DNA from: Pseudoalteromonas byunsanensis
GTDB lineage: Bacteria; Pseudomonadota; Gammaproteobacteria; Enterobacterales; Alteromonadaceae
Assembly (NCBI RefSeq): GCF_001854475.1
Contig: NZ_MNAN01000028.1
Span: forward strand, 165,640 to 229,639
DNA: 64,000 nt
Direction of reading: 5' to 3'
Part shown: piece after piece, positions 18,382-28,648 of the stretch
Layout of the letters: each line of letters starts with the position of its first letter
Numbering within the stretch: position 1 is the stretch's first letter
The notes under the pieces: generated by a model
The model's database searches: none
Told to the model about the DNA's origin: nothing
The model's input: only the letters and a program-made list of their open reading frames with translations
Made by a program: the position numbers and the translations under genes

Positions 18382-18678
18382 TCACTGACGAGGCAATTGA
18401 ATTTTCTTCTCTTCGCTTTGACGGTACAAAACGATGACATGTCCGATGGTTTGCACTTTGTGTGCTCCAGTTTCACGAACAATCGCATCAAAAATTAATT
18501 GCTTTGTTTCACGGTCATTCGTAGGCACTTTAACTTTGATGAGCTCGTGAATGTTTAAAGATTGGTCAATCTCAACCAAAACACCTTCGGTTAAACCATT
18601 TGCACCGAGCAAAACAACTGGTTTTAGTGGGTGTGCTAACCCTTTAAGGTACTGCTTTTGTTTATTTGATAAAGTCAT
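18382..18678 (-). CDS. yhbY: YhbY, CRM-domain RNA-binding protein
   Basis: A 98-residue CRS1/YhbY (CRM) domain protein: LSNKQKQYLKGLAHPLKPVV, GANGLTEGVLVEID, and the HELIKVKV motif are the family signatures. YhbY associates with pre-50S ribosomes. The ATG at 18678 is chosen because the family starts MTLSNKQK; a longer in-frame start at 18729 would add 17 unconserved residues in the divergent promoter. It is divergent from rlmE, as in E. coli. Confidence 0.94.
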   Translation of the reverse strand: MTLSNKQKQYLKGLAHPLKPVVLLGANGLTEGVLVEIDQSLNIHELIKVKVPTNDRETKQLIFDAIVRETGAHKVQTIGHVIVLYRQSEEKKIQLPRQ

Positions 18679-18762
18679 ATTGGTACAATTTACTATATGT
18701 AGGCTTGAATTTTCATATTCTACCGCCATCTAGACAATATTACTAATGAGTTGCAGTGAATA

Positions 18763-19392
18763 ATGGCAAATAAAAAGCACTCAGCGAGCTCTAAACGCTG
18801 GTTAAAGGAACATGTGGACGACCCTTACGTTCATGAAGCGCAAAAACGTGGCTTTCGCTCCCGAGCAATTTTTAAACTCGAAGAGATCCAACAACGCGAT
18901 AAACTCATCAAACCAGGCATGAGTGTTGTTGACTTAGGAGCGGCTCCTGGCAGTTGGTCACAGTACTTAGCAGACGAGGTGGGTGAAAAAGGGCAAGTTA
19001 TTGCTTGTGATATTTTGCCTATGGACTCATTAGCGGGGGTTGATTTTTTACAGGGAGACTTTCGTGAGGAAACGGTGTTAAATGCACTGCTTGAGCGTAT
19101 TGGCGGGAAGAATATTGATGTGGTATTTTCAGACATGGCGCCAAATATGAGCGGCAATATGTCGACCGACCAAGCAGGCAGTATGTATTTGGTGGAGCTG
19201 GCGTTGGATATGTGCCATCAAGTGCTCAGTAAAAATGGTGCTTTTGCAGTGAAAGTTTTCCAAGGGGAAGGCTTTGATCAGTTTGTACAAGAAGTACGTA
19301 AATGTTTTAACGTGGTGAAAATTAGGAAGCCAAAAGCCTCTCGTCCACGTTCCCGTGAGGTTTATATAGTGGCGACGGGCTACAAACTGTAG
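18763..19392 (+). CDS. rlmE: RlmE (RrmJ/FtsJ), 23S rRNA U2552 2'-O-methyltransferase
   Basis: Methylates U2552 of 23S rRNA on the 50S subunit. The 209-residue protein shows the SAM motif [15 protein letters not shown], the catalytic K-D-K-E set (Lys in [10 protein letters not shown], Asp in [11 protein letters not shown], Lys in AVKVFQGEG, Glu in SREVYIVA), and full family length. It is followed by ftsH in the conserved order. Confidence 0.97.
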   Translation: MANKKHSASSKRWLKEHVDDPYVHEAQKRGFRSRAIFKLEEIQQRDKLIKPGMSVVDLGAAPGSWSQYLADEVGEKGQVIACDILPMDSLAGVDFLQGDFREETVLNALLERIGGKNIDVVFSDMAPNMSGNMSTDQAGSMYLVELALDMCHQVLSKNGAFAVKVFQGEGFDQFVQEVRKCFNVVKIRKPKASRPRSREVYIVATGYKL

Positions 19393-19454
19393 TACAGTTG
19401 AAAAGCATTAAAGTCGAATTTAAATAATTTTTTTGGATACAAGAGGTTAACCCC

Positions 19455-21401
19455 TTGAGCGATATGGCGAAGAATCTAATACTCTGGTTGGTGATTGCAG
19501 TTGTGCTAATGACCGTATTTCAGAGTTTCAACGGCGGCGATCATATTGATCGTCAAACCAGTTACACGCAGTTTGTTAAAGAAGTGCGCAGCGGCGCGGT
19601 GCGAGACGTTAATATTGACCGTTCAACCGGTACGATTACAGGTATGAAGGGTAATGGTGAGCGCTTTCAAACTATCATGCCAATGTACGATGAAGATCTT
19701 ATCAATGATTTGCTAAAAAATGACGTAAACGTAAAAGGTGTTGCACCAGAGGAACAGTCATTTTTAGCTAATATTTTTATATCTTGGTTCCCAATGTTAC
19801 TACTTATTGGTGTATGGATATTCTTCATGCGTCAGATGCAAGGCGGTGGCGGAAAAGGCGCCATGTCATTTGGGAAGAGCAAAGCCCGCCTAATGAGCGA
19901 AGATCAAGTTAAAACGACATTCGCTGACGTTGCAGGCTGTGATGAAGCTAAAGAAGATGTAACAGAATTGGTAGATTTTCTTCGTGACCCGTCAAAGTTC
20001 CAAAAACTAGGTGGCAGCATTCCGAAAGGTGTGTTGATGGTGGGTCCTCCAGGTACAGGTAAAACTTTGCTCGCTAAAGCGGTAGCTGGTGAAGCTAAAG
20101 TACCATTTTTCACGATTTCTGGTTCAGATTTTGTTGAAATGTTCGTTGGTGTTGGTGCATCTCGTGTTCGCGACATGTTTGAGCAGGCTAAAAAGGCAGC
20201 GCCATGTATCATCTTTATTGATGAGATTGATGCTGTAGGCCGTAAACGTGGTGCTGGTATGGGTGGAGGACATGATGAGCGTGAGCAAACACTGAACCAA
20301 ATGCTGGTAGAGATGGATGGTTTTGAAGGCAATGAAGGTATTATTGTTATTGCTGCGACTAACCGTCCGGACGTATTAGACCCGGCATTATTGCGTCCAG
20401 GTCGTTTTGATCGTCAGGTGGTTGTAGGTCTTCCTGATATTCGAGGCCGTGAGCAAATTCTTAATGTACACATGCGTAAAGTACCATTAGACGATAATGT
20501 TGAAGCGTCACTAATTGCACGTGGTACACCTGGGTTCTCAGGTGCTGATTTAGCCAACTTAGTGAACGAAGCCGCTTTATTTGCAGCTAGAGGTAATAAG
20601 CGAAAAGTGAGCATGGCTGAGTTTGATGCCGCAAAAGATAAAATCATGATGGGTGCTGAGCGTAAGTCCATGGTGATGAGCGAGCATGAAAAAGAAATGA
20701 CAGCCTACCATGAGGCGGGTCACGCGATAGTTGGTCGTTTGGTACCAGAGCATGATCCTGTTTATAAAGTATCAATTATTCCTCGCGGTCGAGCATTGGG
20801 TGTCACAATGTACCTGCCAGAGCAGGACAGAGTGAGTCACTCTAAAGAGCATCTAGAATCAATGTTATCGAGCCTATATGGTGGTCGTATTGCTGAAGCT
20901 CTGATTTACGGAGATGACAAAGTAACGACTGGTGCAAGTAATGATATTGAACGTGCGACAGATATTGCGAAGAAAATGGTAACTGAATGGGGCCTAAGCA
21001 GTAAACTTGGTCCGCAAAAGTATGTTGAAGATCAGGGTGAAATGTACATGGGTGGCAGTGCTCATCGAATGACTGGCATGTCAGATGAAACTGCAAAACT
21101 GATAGACGCAGAGATTAAAGATTTTATTTCGCGAAACTATCAACGCGCAGAGCAAATCCTCAAAGACAACATGGATATTCTACACAGCATGAAAGATGCA
21201 TTAATGAAGTTCGAAACCATTGATGCAGGACAAATCGATGATTTAATGGCTCGCACAGAAGTGCGTCCACCCCGAGATGCCCATGATCGTAAACCAGAAA
21301 CTAAGTCTGATAAAAAGGCAACAAAGCCAGCAGATGAAGATGCTCAAAAGGCAGTTGATAAATCAGAATCGTCATCAGAGCTTGATGATAGAACGGAATA
21401 A
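19455..21401 (+). CDS. ftsH: FtsH, membrane ATP-dependent zinc metalloprotease
   Basis: Degrades membrane and short-lived cytoplasmic proteins. The 648-residue protein has two N-terminal membrane segments (about 8-25 and 98-120), an AAA module with Walker A GPPGTGKT at residues 197-204 and the second region of homology, and the zinc site HEAGH starting at His419. The start is probably TTG at 19455: the AGAGG ribosome site is about 8 bp upstream of it, while the ATG at 19464 would be too far. The C-terminal tail is acidic and variable. Confidence 0.98.
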   Translation: MSDMAKNLILWLVIAVVLMTVFQSFNGGDHIDRQTSYTQFVKEVRSGAVRDVNIDRSTGTITGMKGNGERFQTIMPMYDEDLINDLLKNDVNVKGVAPEEQSFLANIFISWFPMLLLIGVWIFFMRQMQGGGGKGAMSFGKSKARLMSEDQVKTTFADVAGCDEAKEDVTELVDFLRDPSKFQKLGGSIPKGVLMVGPPGTGKTLLAKAVAGEAKVPFFTISGSDFVEMFVGVGASRVRDMFEQAKKAAPCIIFIDEIDAVGRKRGAGMGGGHDEREQTLNQMLVEMDGFEGNEGIIVIAATNRPDVLDPALLRPGRFDRQVVVGLPDIRGREQILNVHMRKVPLDDNVEASLIARGTPGFSGADLANLVNEAALFAARGNKRKVSMAEFDAAKDKIMMGAERKSMVMSEHEKEMTAYHEAGHAIVGRLVPEHDPVYKVSIIPRGRALGVTMYLPEQDRVSHSKEHLESMLSSLYGGRIAEALIYGDDKVTTGASNDIERATDIAKKMVTEWGLSSKLGPQKYVEDQGEMYMGGSAHRMTGMSDETAKLIDAEIKDFISRNYQRAEQILKDNMDILHSMKDALMKFETIDAGQIDDLMARTEVRPPRDAHDRKPETKSDKKATKPADEDAQKAVDKSESSSELDDRTE

Positions 21402-21423
21402 CGGTTAAAATAGCCGTATGTCT

Positions 21424-21448
21424 AAAGCCCCGCTAGTCGGGGCTTTTT
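21424..21448 (+). terminator. Rho-independent terminator after ftsH
   Basis: AAAGCCCCG, loop CTAGT, CGGGGCTTT then TT: a 9-bp stem with a T-run. It separates ftsH from folP. Confidence 0.93.
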
Positions 21449-21550
21449 CATACTTATACAAATTGAAAATTTACGACAGATTTTCACACAATATGAAGTT
21501 GCTGAGTATACTTACATGCTTTTGCACACACTACTCTAAAACGAGTAACG

Positions 21551-22402
21551 ATGATGACAACCACAATTCGTCTACCCAGAGGCCGAACGCTATGCCTCAA
21601 CAAGCCACAAATCATGGGCATTGTTAACGTGACTCCTGACTCATTTTCAGATGGTGGCGCGTTTTATCACCGTGATAACGCTGTCAACCAAGCACTTGCT
21701 TTGTTAGAGCAAGGCGCGACTATCCTTGATATAGGTGGAGAGTCGACTCGACCAGGCGCACCAGAGGTTACATGCGAAGAAGAGCTTAATCGTGTGATAC
21801 CTGTTATCCAAGGTATTCGTCGCCAGAGCGACTGTGTTATTTCAATAGACACCAGTAAAGCAGAAGTAATGCGTCAAGCTATTGAAGCTGGTGCTGATAT
21901 GATTAACGATGTGCGTGCATTACAAGAGCCAGGTGCGCTCCAAGTCGCAGCAAGTTATCCTGACGTAGCTATTTGTTTGATGCATATGCAAGGCCAGCCG
22001 CGCACTATGCAGCAAAACCCATCTTATAGTGACCTAATTACAGAGGTTAAGGGATTCTTCAGCGAGCGCCTGTTAGCGTGTGAAAACCTGCAAATATCGA
22101 AAGAGCGCATTATACTCGATCCTGGCTTTGGATTTGGCAAAAACTTGACGCATAATTTTGAATTGTTAGGAAATTTTAAGGCTTTCCAATCTTTTGGGCT
22201 GCCTCTACTTGCTGGACTGTCGCGTAAGTCGATGTTTGGCAAATTATTAAACAGAGAAACAAATGAACGTTTAGCTGCAAGCCTCGCAGGGGCATTGCTT
22301 TGCGCGCAACAGGGGGCGCATATAATCAGAGTACATGATGTACAGCACACTGCTGACGCTCTGAATGTTTGGCAAGCAGCAATTAATGGAGTAACCATAT
22401 GA
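21551..22402 (+). CDS. folP: FolP, dihydropteroate synthase
   Basis: Joins p-aminobenzoate to dihydropterin pyrophosphate in folate synthesis. The 283-residue TIM-barrel protein has both signatures: [15 protein letters not shown] and [13 protein letters not shown], plus the late GLSRKSMFG motif. A second ATG follows at once (21554). The last bases overlap the glmM start by 4 bp (ATGA), a conserved arrangement. Confidence 0.97.
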   Translation: MMTTTIRLPRGRTLCLNKPQIMGIVNVTPDSFSDGGAFYHRDNAVNQALALLEQGATILDIGGESTRPGAPEVTCEEELNRVIPVIQGIRRQSDCVISIDTSKAEVMRQAIEAGADMINDVRALQEPGALQVAASYPDVAICLMHMQGQPRTMQQNPSYSDLITEVKGFFSERLLACENLQISKERIILDPGFGFGKNLTHNFELLGNFKAFQSFGLPLLAGLSRKSMFGKLLNRETNERLAASLAGALLCAQQGAHIIRVHDVQHTADALNVWQAAINGVTI

Positions 22403-23739
22403 CAACGAGAAAGTATTTTGGCACAGATGGAGTAAGAGGCTTAGTTGGACATTATCCAATTACGCCAGAATTTGCGCTAAAACTTGGATGGGCTGCTGGT
22501 AAGGTTTTGTCTAAAACTGGCACTAAGAAAGTAATTATTGGTAAAGATACTCGTATTTCAGGTTACTTGTTAGAGACTTCTTTGGAAGCTGGATTAATTG
22601 CGGCGGGTATTGACGTTGTTTTACTTGGACCCATGCCTACTCCGGCTGTAGCGTACTTGACGCAAACCTTTAGAGCAGAAGCTGGCATCGTGATCAGCGC
22701 GTCTCATAATCCATATCATGATAATGGTATCAAGTTTTTTAGCGGCAATGGCTTGAAGCTTGCGGATAGCGTGGAGCTAGAAATTGAAGCCATGATGGAT
22801 GAAGACATGACATGCGTAACTTCTGAGAAGTTAGGTAAAGCAAGACGCCTTGAAAATGCGGATGGTCGCTATATTGAGTTTTGTAAGAGCCAATTTCCCA
22901 AAGAGTTATCACTGGAAGGGCTAAAAATTGTTTTAGATTGCGCTAATGGTGCAACATACCATATTGCACCTTCGGTAATGCGTGAATTAGGTGCAACCGT
23001 GATTTGCCATGCTTGTGAACCAAATGGCCTGAATATAAACCATGAGTGCGGTGCAACGCACGTAGATAATTTAAAGCGCCAAGTTTTAGAACACAAAGCG
23101 GATGTGGGAATTGCATACGATGGCGATGGCGATCGAGTAATTATGGTCGATCACAAAGGTCATGTTTTTGATGGTGATGATATTGTTTACATCATAGCCT
23201 GCTTAGCTCATGCCAACGGTACACTAAACGGCGGTGTTGTCGGTACAGTCATGTCAAATATGGGACTTGAGAATGCACTACAGAGTCAAGGGATTGAATT
23301 TGCTCGTAGTAAAGTGGGTGACAGATATGTTATTGAGCTGCTTAACCAAAAAGGTTGGACCATAGGCGGTGAAAGCTCTGGTCATGTTTTAAATCTAGAT
23401 CTCATAAGTACTGGTGATGGTATTATTTCGAGCCTGCAAGTATTGGCGGCAATGGTCTCTCAAAACAAGACGTTGCAAGATCTTGGTAGCGGTTTCACAA
23501 AATATCCGATGAAGATGATTAACGTACGTTACTCTACCGATTCTGACCCAACACAGCAAACTGTCGTTAAGCAAGTCGTTGCTGAAGTTGAAGAGCTACT
23601 AGCGGGTAAAGGGCGTGTCCTTTTGAGAAAATCAGGCACAGAGCCGGTTGTTCGAGTGATGGTTGAAGCAGAGCAAGAGAAACAAGTGCTCGATTTTGCA
23701 ACAAAAATTGCTGAAGTTGTTGAATCTGTGAGCAATTAA
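22399..23739 (+). CDS. glmM: GlmM, phosphoglucosamine mutase
   Basis: Converts glucosamine-6-phosphate to glucosamine-1-phosphate for peptidoglycan and LPS precursors. The 446-residue protein has the active-site Ser102 in [12 protein letters not shown], the metal loop AYDGDGDR, the sugar loop GGESSGH and the phosphate loop [12 protein letters not shown]. It is translationally coupled to folP. Confidence 0.98.
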   Translation: MTTRKYFGTDGVRGLVGHYPITPEFALKLGWAAGKVLSKTGTKKVIIGKDTRISGYLLETSLEAGLIAAGIDVVLLGPMPTPAVAYLTQTFRAEAGIVISASHNPYHDNGIKFFSGNGLKLADSVELEIEAMMDEDMTCVTSEKLGKARRLENADGRYIEFCKSQFPKELSLEGLKIVLDCANGATYHIAPSVMRELGATVICHACEPNGLNINHECGATHVDNLKRQVLEHKADVGIAYDGDGDRVIMVDHKGHVFDGDDIVYIIACLAHANGTLNGGVVGTVMSNMGLENALQSQGIEFARSKVGDRYVIELLNQKGWTIGGESSGHVLNLDLISTGDGIISSLQVLAAMVSQNKTLQDLGSGFTKYPMKMINVRYSTDSDPTQQTVVKQVVAEVEELLAGKGRVLLRKSGTEPVVRVMVEAEQEKQVLDFATKIAEVVESVSN

Positions 23740-23770
23740 TCTGGTTTTTAATTTTATTTCTTGTAAATCA

Positions 23771-23796
23771 GGGTGAGGAGAGTTAGTATCTCACCC
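23771..23796. other. Stem-loop between glmM and tpiA
   Basis: GGGTGAG and CTCACCC form a 7-bp stem with a 12-nt loop in the 79-bp gap. There is no T-run, so this may be an mRNA processing or attenuation element rather than a terminator. Confidence 0.35.
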
Positions 23797-23818
23797 GCTT
23801 TCTGATGCGGAGTATCGT

Positions 23819-24568
23819 ATGGCGCAGCGTAAGCCAATAGTAGCAGGTAACTGGAAAATGAACGGTTCGTTAGAACTTGTGTCTGAGATCTGCGGCGAAG
23901 TTGAAAAGCATAAAAATGTAAACCTGGATGTTATTATATTTCCTCCTGCTTTATTACTTAAAGATGTTGTTAGTAAAGGCATCTTGGCAGGAACTCAAAC
24001 CATTTCAGAGTTTGATTCAGGAGCATTCACCGGAGAAATTCACGCTCAACTAGCTCATGAGCTAGGGGCAAAATATACCTTAGTAGGGCACTCTGAAAGA
24101 CGTAGTCTATTTTCAGAGAGTAACCAACAGGTCGCTGATAAATTCGCCAAAGCGCAAGAATTTGGCTTAGTGCCAATATTATGTGTTGGCGAGACAGAGC
24201 AGCAGCGAGATGCCGGAAAAACAGAAGAAATTGTCGCGCAGCAAATAAAAGCCGTAATTGATAAATTAGGTGTAGCAGCGTTAAATAATTCTGTGATAGC
24301 ATACGAACCCGTTTGGGCTATAGGGACTGGTAAAACAGCAACCCCAGAGCAAGCTCAAGCGGTACATAAATTCATTCGCGACATGCTTAGTAGTTATGAT
24401 GAGCACGTGGCACAAACACTACGTATCCTTTACGGTGGTAGTGTAAACGAAAAAAACAGTGAATCATTATTTGCACAGGCAGACATCGACGGTGGCCTTA
24501 TAGGTGGAGCGAGTTTGCAAAAGGATGCCTTTATCAGCATCTGTAAAAGTGCACTAGGGAACGTATAA
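23819..24568 (+). CDS. tpiA: TpiA, triosephosphate isomerase
   Basis: Interconverts dihydroxyacetone phosphate and glyceraldehyde-3-phosphate. The 249-residue TIM barrel has the N-terminal GNWKMNGS (catalytic Lys), the catalytic His in VGHSERR, and the catalytic Glu in AYEPVWAIGTG followed by the lid loop. Placement between glmM and secG is common in marine gammaproteobacteria and unlike E. coli. It is 1 bp from secG. Confidence 0.98.
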   Translation: MAQRKPIVAGNWKMNGSLELVSEICGEVEKHKNVNLDVIIFPPALLLKDVVSKGILAGTQTISEFDSGAFTGEIHAQLAHELGAKYTLVGHSERRSLFSESNQQVADKFAKAQEFGLVPILCVGETEQQRDAGKTEEIVAQQIKAVIDKLGVAALNNSVIAYEPVWAIGTGKTATPEQAQAVHKFIRDMLSSYDEHVAQTLRILYGGSVNEKNSESLFAQADIDGGLIGGASLQKDAFISICKSALGNV

Positions 24569-24569
24569 A

Positions 24570-24920
24570 ATGTACGAAATATTATTGGTTGTTTACTTAA
24601 TTGTTGCTTTAGCACTTGTTGGTATGGTGTTAGTTCAACAAGGTAAGGGTGCCGACATGGGCTCATCGTTCGGTGCAGGCGCATCAGCTACGGTGTTTGG
24701 TTCATCAGGCGCAGGTAACTTTATGACTAAGACGACAACGATTTTAGCATCTGTCTTCTTTGTTTTAAGCATCGTGCTTGGTAACCTTACCACGGGACAG
24801 ATTAAAAAGACGGACGAGTGGGAAAATCTTGAAGTGCCAGCATCTACGACTGTAGCGCCAGCAACATCAGATGTACCAGTGTCTCCTGAAGATAATAAAA
24901 CTTCAGACGTACCAAATTAA
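24570..24920 (+). CDS. secG: SecG, preprotein translocase subunit
   Basis: A 116-residue inner-membrane protein with two membrane segments (about 2-22 and 52-72) joined by the conserved loop VQQGKGADMGSSFGAGASAT and FGSSGAGNFM. SecG helps SecYE export proteins. The C-terminal tail is Thr/Pro/Ala-rich and variable. It lies 1 bp after tpiA and is followed by a tRNA gene. Confidence 0.96.
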   Translation: MYEILLVVYLIVALALVGMVLVQQGKGADMGSSFGAGASATVFGSSGAGNFMTKTTTILASVFFVLSIVLGNLTTGQIKKTDEWENLEVPASTTVAPATSDVPVSPEDNKTSDVPN

Positions 24921-24982
24921 TAGATTAGTAACCTAAAGTTACTCGGTGGTTTGATTCCTCAATCAGACATTAGCCGGAAAAT

Positions 24983-25067
24983 GCGGATGTGGTGGAATTG
25001 GTAGACACGCCATCTTGAGGGGGTGGTGGCTTCGGCCGTGGGGGTTCAAGTCCCCCCATCCGCACCA
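24983..25067 (+). tRNA. leuU: tRNA-Leu (anticodon GAG)
   Basis: An 85-nt tRNA with encoded CCA. The acceptor stem GCGGATG pairs with CATCCGC, the anticodon stem CCATC pairs with GGTGG, and the 7-nt loop TTGAGGG holds anticodon GAG at 25017-25019. There is a long variable arm typical of class II tRNAs and a T-arm with GGTTCAAGTCC. A tRNA-Leu(GAG) right after secG is the E. coli leuU position. Confidence 0.97.
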
Positions 25068-25076
25068 AATTATAAA

Positions 25077-25100
25077 AACCAGCATGGCGCTGGTTTTTTT
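25077..25100 (+). terminator. Rho-independent terminator after tRNA-Leu
   Basis: AACCAGC, loop ATGGC, GCTGGTT followed by five more Ts: a 7-bp stem directly after the tRNA. Confidence 0.9.
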
Positions 25101-25173
25101 ATGCCTGTAATATTTCACGTGATGTTTCAAAACAGATGTCATTCCTTAGCTAATTCTTAAGTACTTTAATTAA

Positions 25174-27147
25174 TTGAACTTTAATCTATTTTCCCTAAAA
25201 AAACGTGTAGTGCATTATCATAGCTGTGGCGTAAACAGCCACTCTCTAATGCTATTTAAGGGAACCGCTCGCAGCGAGATCGCGTGGCAAGATATGCAAT
25301 GTCCACCGAGGCTGATAAAGGGAATAATCTTCACGCAATTGCAAATAAAGTTAGAAGGTCAGGAAGCTCAGCTAAGCTTTACGCTCGCACACAGTGAGTA
25401 TACCAATGAAGATTTCCAGAGACATTGGCTTAATCAGCATCATCACCAACTTATCAGGGCCGTAGGTAAGATAGAAGCGCTGCTGAAGAACCACTATCTA
25501 TCACGCTCCAACCTTGATGTGTTACGCCAGACTGTTACTGTACTTGAACAGCAGTGGTTGGGTTGGCAGCCTCAAATTACTCTATCGCCGGAGCTCGCTC
25601 AGGCACTGTATACGCTCAAAGAGTTACAGCAATGGCAAGAACAAGATATTGCTGAATTTCGGGCTAAGTTTATTGATTACTATGCGAGCAAACATCAGTA
25701 CTTTTTCGATAACGTTGAGCGGCAGCCATTGACAGTAGCACAAAGACAGGCCTGCATTATTTGCGATGACCGTCATTTACTGCTAGCAGGTGCGGGTACT
25801 GGAAAAACTAGCGTGATGGTGGCCAGAGCGAAGTTTCTAGTTCACTGTGGTGATGTATTGCCTCAGCAGATACTACTGCTTGCTTATGGTAATGAAGCTG
25901 CAAAGGAGCTAAAACAGCGAGCAGGTGAAACGTTCGGCTGCATGACTTTTCATGCTTTGGGCAAATTAATTATTACTGCTGTTGAGGGTAAGCAGCCGCA
26001 GCTTAGTACGTTGACAAATGACGCCAAAAAAAGGTTTAAGTTTGTGCACGATACGCTACAAGCGCTCTGTTTTCAGCCTGGCTACAAACTGTTATTCGAA
26101 AGGTTTTGTGTTAAGGAATGCAATATCCAGCCCAGTGCAGAGATGGTTGAGTTTATAAATAGCTCTGGTTGTAAGCCTGTAATCACTCATATAGCTTCTT
26201 TGCTTAGCACCTATAAGAGTGTAGCGGCTTTAGGTCAACTGAAGGCAATAGCGTTACAGCAAAGCGAGCTACTCAAGTGTCTTACACCGATAGTCGAAGA
26301 GTATCAGTCATATTTGTCCAATGAAGGTGCCATTGATTTTGATGATATGATAGCCAAAGCAATAGGGTATATTGAAGCCGGTGCTTTTAGCGTTCCTTGG
26401 CTGCACGTTATGGTTGATGAGTTTCAAGATTTATCACCTATCAGGGCTAGGTTACTCAAAGCCTTACTGGGGGCTAGAAGTAAACGGTACTTATTTGCTG
26501 TAGGCGACGATTGGCAGTCTATTTATAGATTTAGTGGTGCAGATATAACATTGACTACCAATTTCCATGAGCATTTTGGTTGTTCAACAGTCACAGCATT
26601 GGATCAAACATTTCGCTACCCTCAAGATATACTCGATATTTCAAGCACGTTTATATGTGCTAACCCAAATCAACTGACTAAATATGTACAGTCAGCTTGT
26701 GATTCTGAGCAATCTACTCAGTTGATTGAAATCGTCGATAGTGAATTTGACGCTGTTGAAAAGGTGCTCGCTGAGCTCAATGCTCAAGGTGAAGCAAGCG
26801 TACTGTTGCTTGCACGTTTTCATAAAATGCTGCCTTCGCGTGAAAGGTTATCGGGCCTACAAGGTAAATTTAGCGCACTGAAAATTAGAACGATGACTTT
26901 TCATGCAGCAAAAGGTAAAGAAGCCGATTATGCAATGATAATGGGGCTGTACGAGGGGCATAATGGTTTTCCGGCAAGTCGCCCAGTTCAACCGCTTATG
27001 GATGCGATGTTGCCAACGAGGGAAACATTCCCTCTTGCTGAAGAAAGGCGTTTGTTCTATGTGGCACTGACACGAGCTAAGCGACAGATATTTATATTCA
27101 AACCGCGAGAAAATGCTTGTCGATTTTTAGCCGAGTTAGAAATATAG
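25174..27147 (+). CDS. helD: HelD-like superfamily 1 DNA helicase (helicase IV)
   Basis: A 657-residue UvrD/Rep-type helicase. Motif I AGAGTGKTS is at residues 205-213, motif II VDEFQDLSPIRA, motif III GDDWQSIYRFSGA, motif IV-V region MTFHAAKGKEADY, motif VI FYVALTRAKRQIF. The N-terminal 180 residues match the layout of E. coli helicase IV. The start is a TTG at 25174 without a clear ribosome site; the next ATG (about residue 26) would cut into the N-terminal domain. It stands alone after the tRNA. Confidence 0.9.
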   Translation: MNFNLFSLKKRVVHYHSCGVNSHSLMLFKGTARSEIAWQDMQCPPRLIKGIIFTQLQIKLEGQEAQLSFTLAHSEYTNEDFQRHWLNQHHHQLIRAVGKIEALLKNHYLSRSNLDVLRQTVTVLEQQWLGWQPQITLSPELAQALYTLKELQQWQEQDIAEFRAKFIDYYASKHQYFFDNVERQPLTVAQRQACIICDDRHLLLAGAGTGKTSVMVARAKFLVHCGDVLPQQILLLAYGNEAAKELKQRAGETFGCMTFHALGKLIITAVEGKQPQLSTLTNDAKKRFKFVHDTLQALCFQPGYKLLFERFCVKECNIQPSAEMVEFINSSGCKPVITHIASLLSTYKSVAALGQLKAIALQQSELLKCLTPIVEEYQSYLSNEGAIDFDDMIAKAIGYIEAGAFSVPWLHVMVDEFQDLSPIRARLLKALLGARSKRYLFAVGDDWQSIYRFSGADITLTTNFHEHFGCSTVTALDQTFRYPQDILDISSTFICANPNQLTKYVQSACDSEQSTQLIEIVDSEFDAVEKVLAELNAQGEASVLLLARFHKMLPSRERLSGLQGKFSALKIRTMTFHAAKGKEADYAMIMGLYEGHNGFPASRPVQPLMDAMLPTRETFPLAEERRLFYVALTRAKRQIFIFKPRENACRFLAELEI

Positions 27148-27254
27148 AGATAGAAAAGAATACAAACTAGGTTTGAAAGTTTCACTCTTTAATTATTACA
27201 CTACGCTTGTAGTTAGCTCAGAATCATAGCGAATAATTATTAAAGGAGTTAAAC

Positions 27255-28544
27255 ATGAGAAAAGACCTGCTAAATGATGCTCTAACTCGATTGAGTACCA
27301 TTGCTCAAGATACTCCCCAATTTGGCGCCGTTTTGGAAGCGTTGAGTCAACCGCAAAGTACTTTAACCAGTCATATCGCCATCCGTAAAGACAATGGCAA
27401 TACCGCATATTTTAAAGCCTACAGATGTAGATACAATGATTTATTAGGCCCAACTAAAGGTGGGATCCGCTTTCATCAGGATGCAGATCAAAGTGAGGTA
27501 GAGGCTTTAGCCTTATGGATGACATTAAAATGTGCCGTTGTGAATGTGCCCTTTGGAGGTGCGAAAGGCGCTGTTACTGTTGACCCTAAAAAGCTGTCTC
27601 CGATGGAGCTTGAGCGTTTGTCGCGTTCTTACATTAGAGCAAAAGCTGATTTTATCGGACCTGAGCTCGACATTCCTGCGCCTGACGTGTACACCAATGC
27701 GCGCATAATGGGATGGATGATGGATGAATATGAAAAAATTACTAGAACAAAATGTCCTGCTGTGATCACGGGTAAGCCCTTGGCATTTGGAGGAAGTGTT
27801 GGACGGGAGAGTGCAACTGGACGTGGTGCATTTTTGTGTATTCAAGCTCTGGCGGGAAAACTTGACTGGCAGCCTGACCAAAAGACCGTTGCGATACAAG
27901 GGTTTGGTAATGGTGGTTACCACTGCGCCAGGTTACTACAAGCTGATGGCTACAAAGTGGTTGCCATCAGTGATTCAAAAGGAGGTATCTTTTGTGAACA
28001 AGGACTTGATGTGGAGAGTGTATTTTCAGAAAAGCAACGAAGCAACGAGTTAAGGGCTGTGTATTGTCAGCATTCTGTGTGTGAAGATATAGAGCATACT
28101 CGGATCAGCAATGAGGAGTTACTATCACTTGATGTTGATATTTTAGTGCCCGCAGCTCTTGCTGGTGTTATTAACAAAGAAAATGTTGAACAGATACAAG
28201 CAAGTTATATTGTTGAAATTGCCAATGGTCCAATAAGCTCGGATGTTGATCAACAACTCAAAGAGCAGGGCACCCATGTGATCCCTGATATTTTGGCTAA
28301 TGCTGGTGGCGTTGTCGTGAGTTTTTTCGAGTGGTGTCAAAACCGCCAAGGTGAAACGTGGTCAGAGCAAAAGGTCACAGAGAAGCTCAATGATTATATG
28401 CATCAGGCGTTTGAACGCGCTTGGACGCGCTATCAACAAACGAATGGGTCAATGCGTGAAGTAGTCTATCAAATAGCCTTAGAGCGTTTATCAGACGCGT
28501 TACATGCACATGGCACATCGGATTATTTCTCTGGTTCACAGTAA
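27255..28544 (+). CDS. Glutamate (Glu/Leu/Phe/Val-type) dehydrogenase
   Basis: A 429-residue hexameric-type dehydrogenase, likely glutamate dehydrogenase: reversible deamination of glutamate to 2-oxoglutarate. Substrate-site motifs GPTKGGIRF and PFGGAKGAV (catalytic Lys) and DIPAPDV are present; the Rossmann motif is IQGFGNGGYHCARLL. Length fits the shorter class closer to NAD-linked enzymes than the E. coli NADP enzyme (447), but cofactor choice is inferred. GGAG lies before the ATG, and a strong terminator follows. Confidence 0.88.
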   Translation: MRKDLLNDALTRLSTIAQDTPQFGAVLEALSQPQSTLTSHIAIRKDNGNTAYFKAYRCRYNDLLGPTKGGIRFHQDADQSEVEALALWMTLKCAVVNVPFGGAKGAVTVDPKKLSPMELERLSRSYIRAKADFIGPELDIPAPDVYTNARIMGWMMDEYEKITRTKCPAVITGKPLAFGGSVGRESATGRGAFLCIQALAGKLDWQPDQKTVAIQGFGNGGYHCARLLQADGYKVVAISDSKGGIFCEQGLDVESVFSEKQRSNELRAVYCQHSVCEDIEHTRISNEELLSLDVDILVPAALAGVINKENVEQIQASYIVEIANGPISSDVDQQLKEQGTHVIPDILANAGGVVVSFFEWCQNRQGETWSEQKVTEKLNDYMHQAFERAWTRYQQTNGSMREVVYQIALERLSDALHAHGTSDYFSGSQ

Positions 28545-28588
28545 TAGTTCGGTGCTAATAACAATTTATAACCGTTGGGCATATGCAA

Positions 28589-28624
28589 AAAAAAGCCGCC
28601 AACACAGAGTGTAGCGGCTTTTTT
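28589..28624. terminator. Bidirectional terminator
   Basis: AAAAAAGCCGC and GCGGCTTTTTT form an 11-bp stem, with a further inner ACAC/GTGT pairing in the loop. An A-run before and a T-run after make it work for both converging genes. Confidence 0.92.
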
Positions 28625-28648
28625 CATCTTTTTATCGTGATGGAGCTA

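Noticed and set aside
24983-25067. tRNA-Leu as an integration site
   Set aside because: No repeat of the tRNA 3' end and no integrase gene found in the window.
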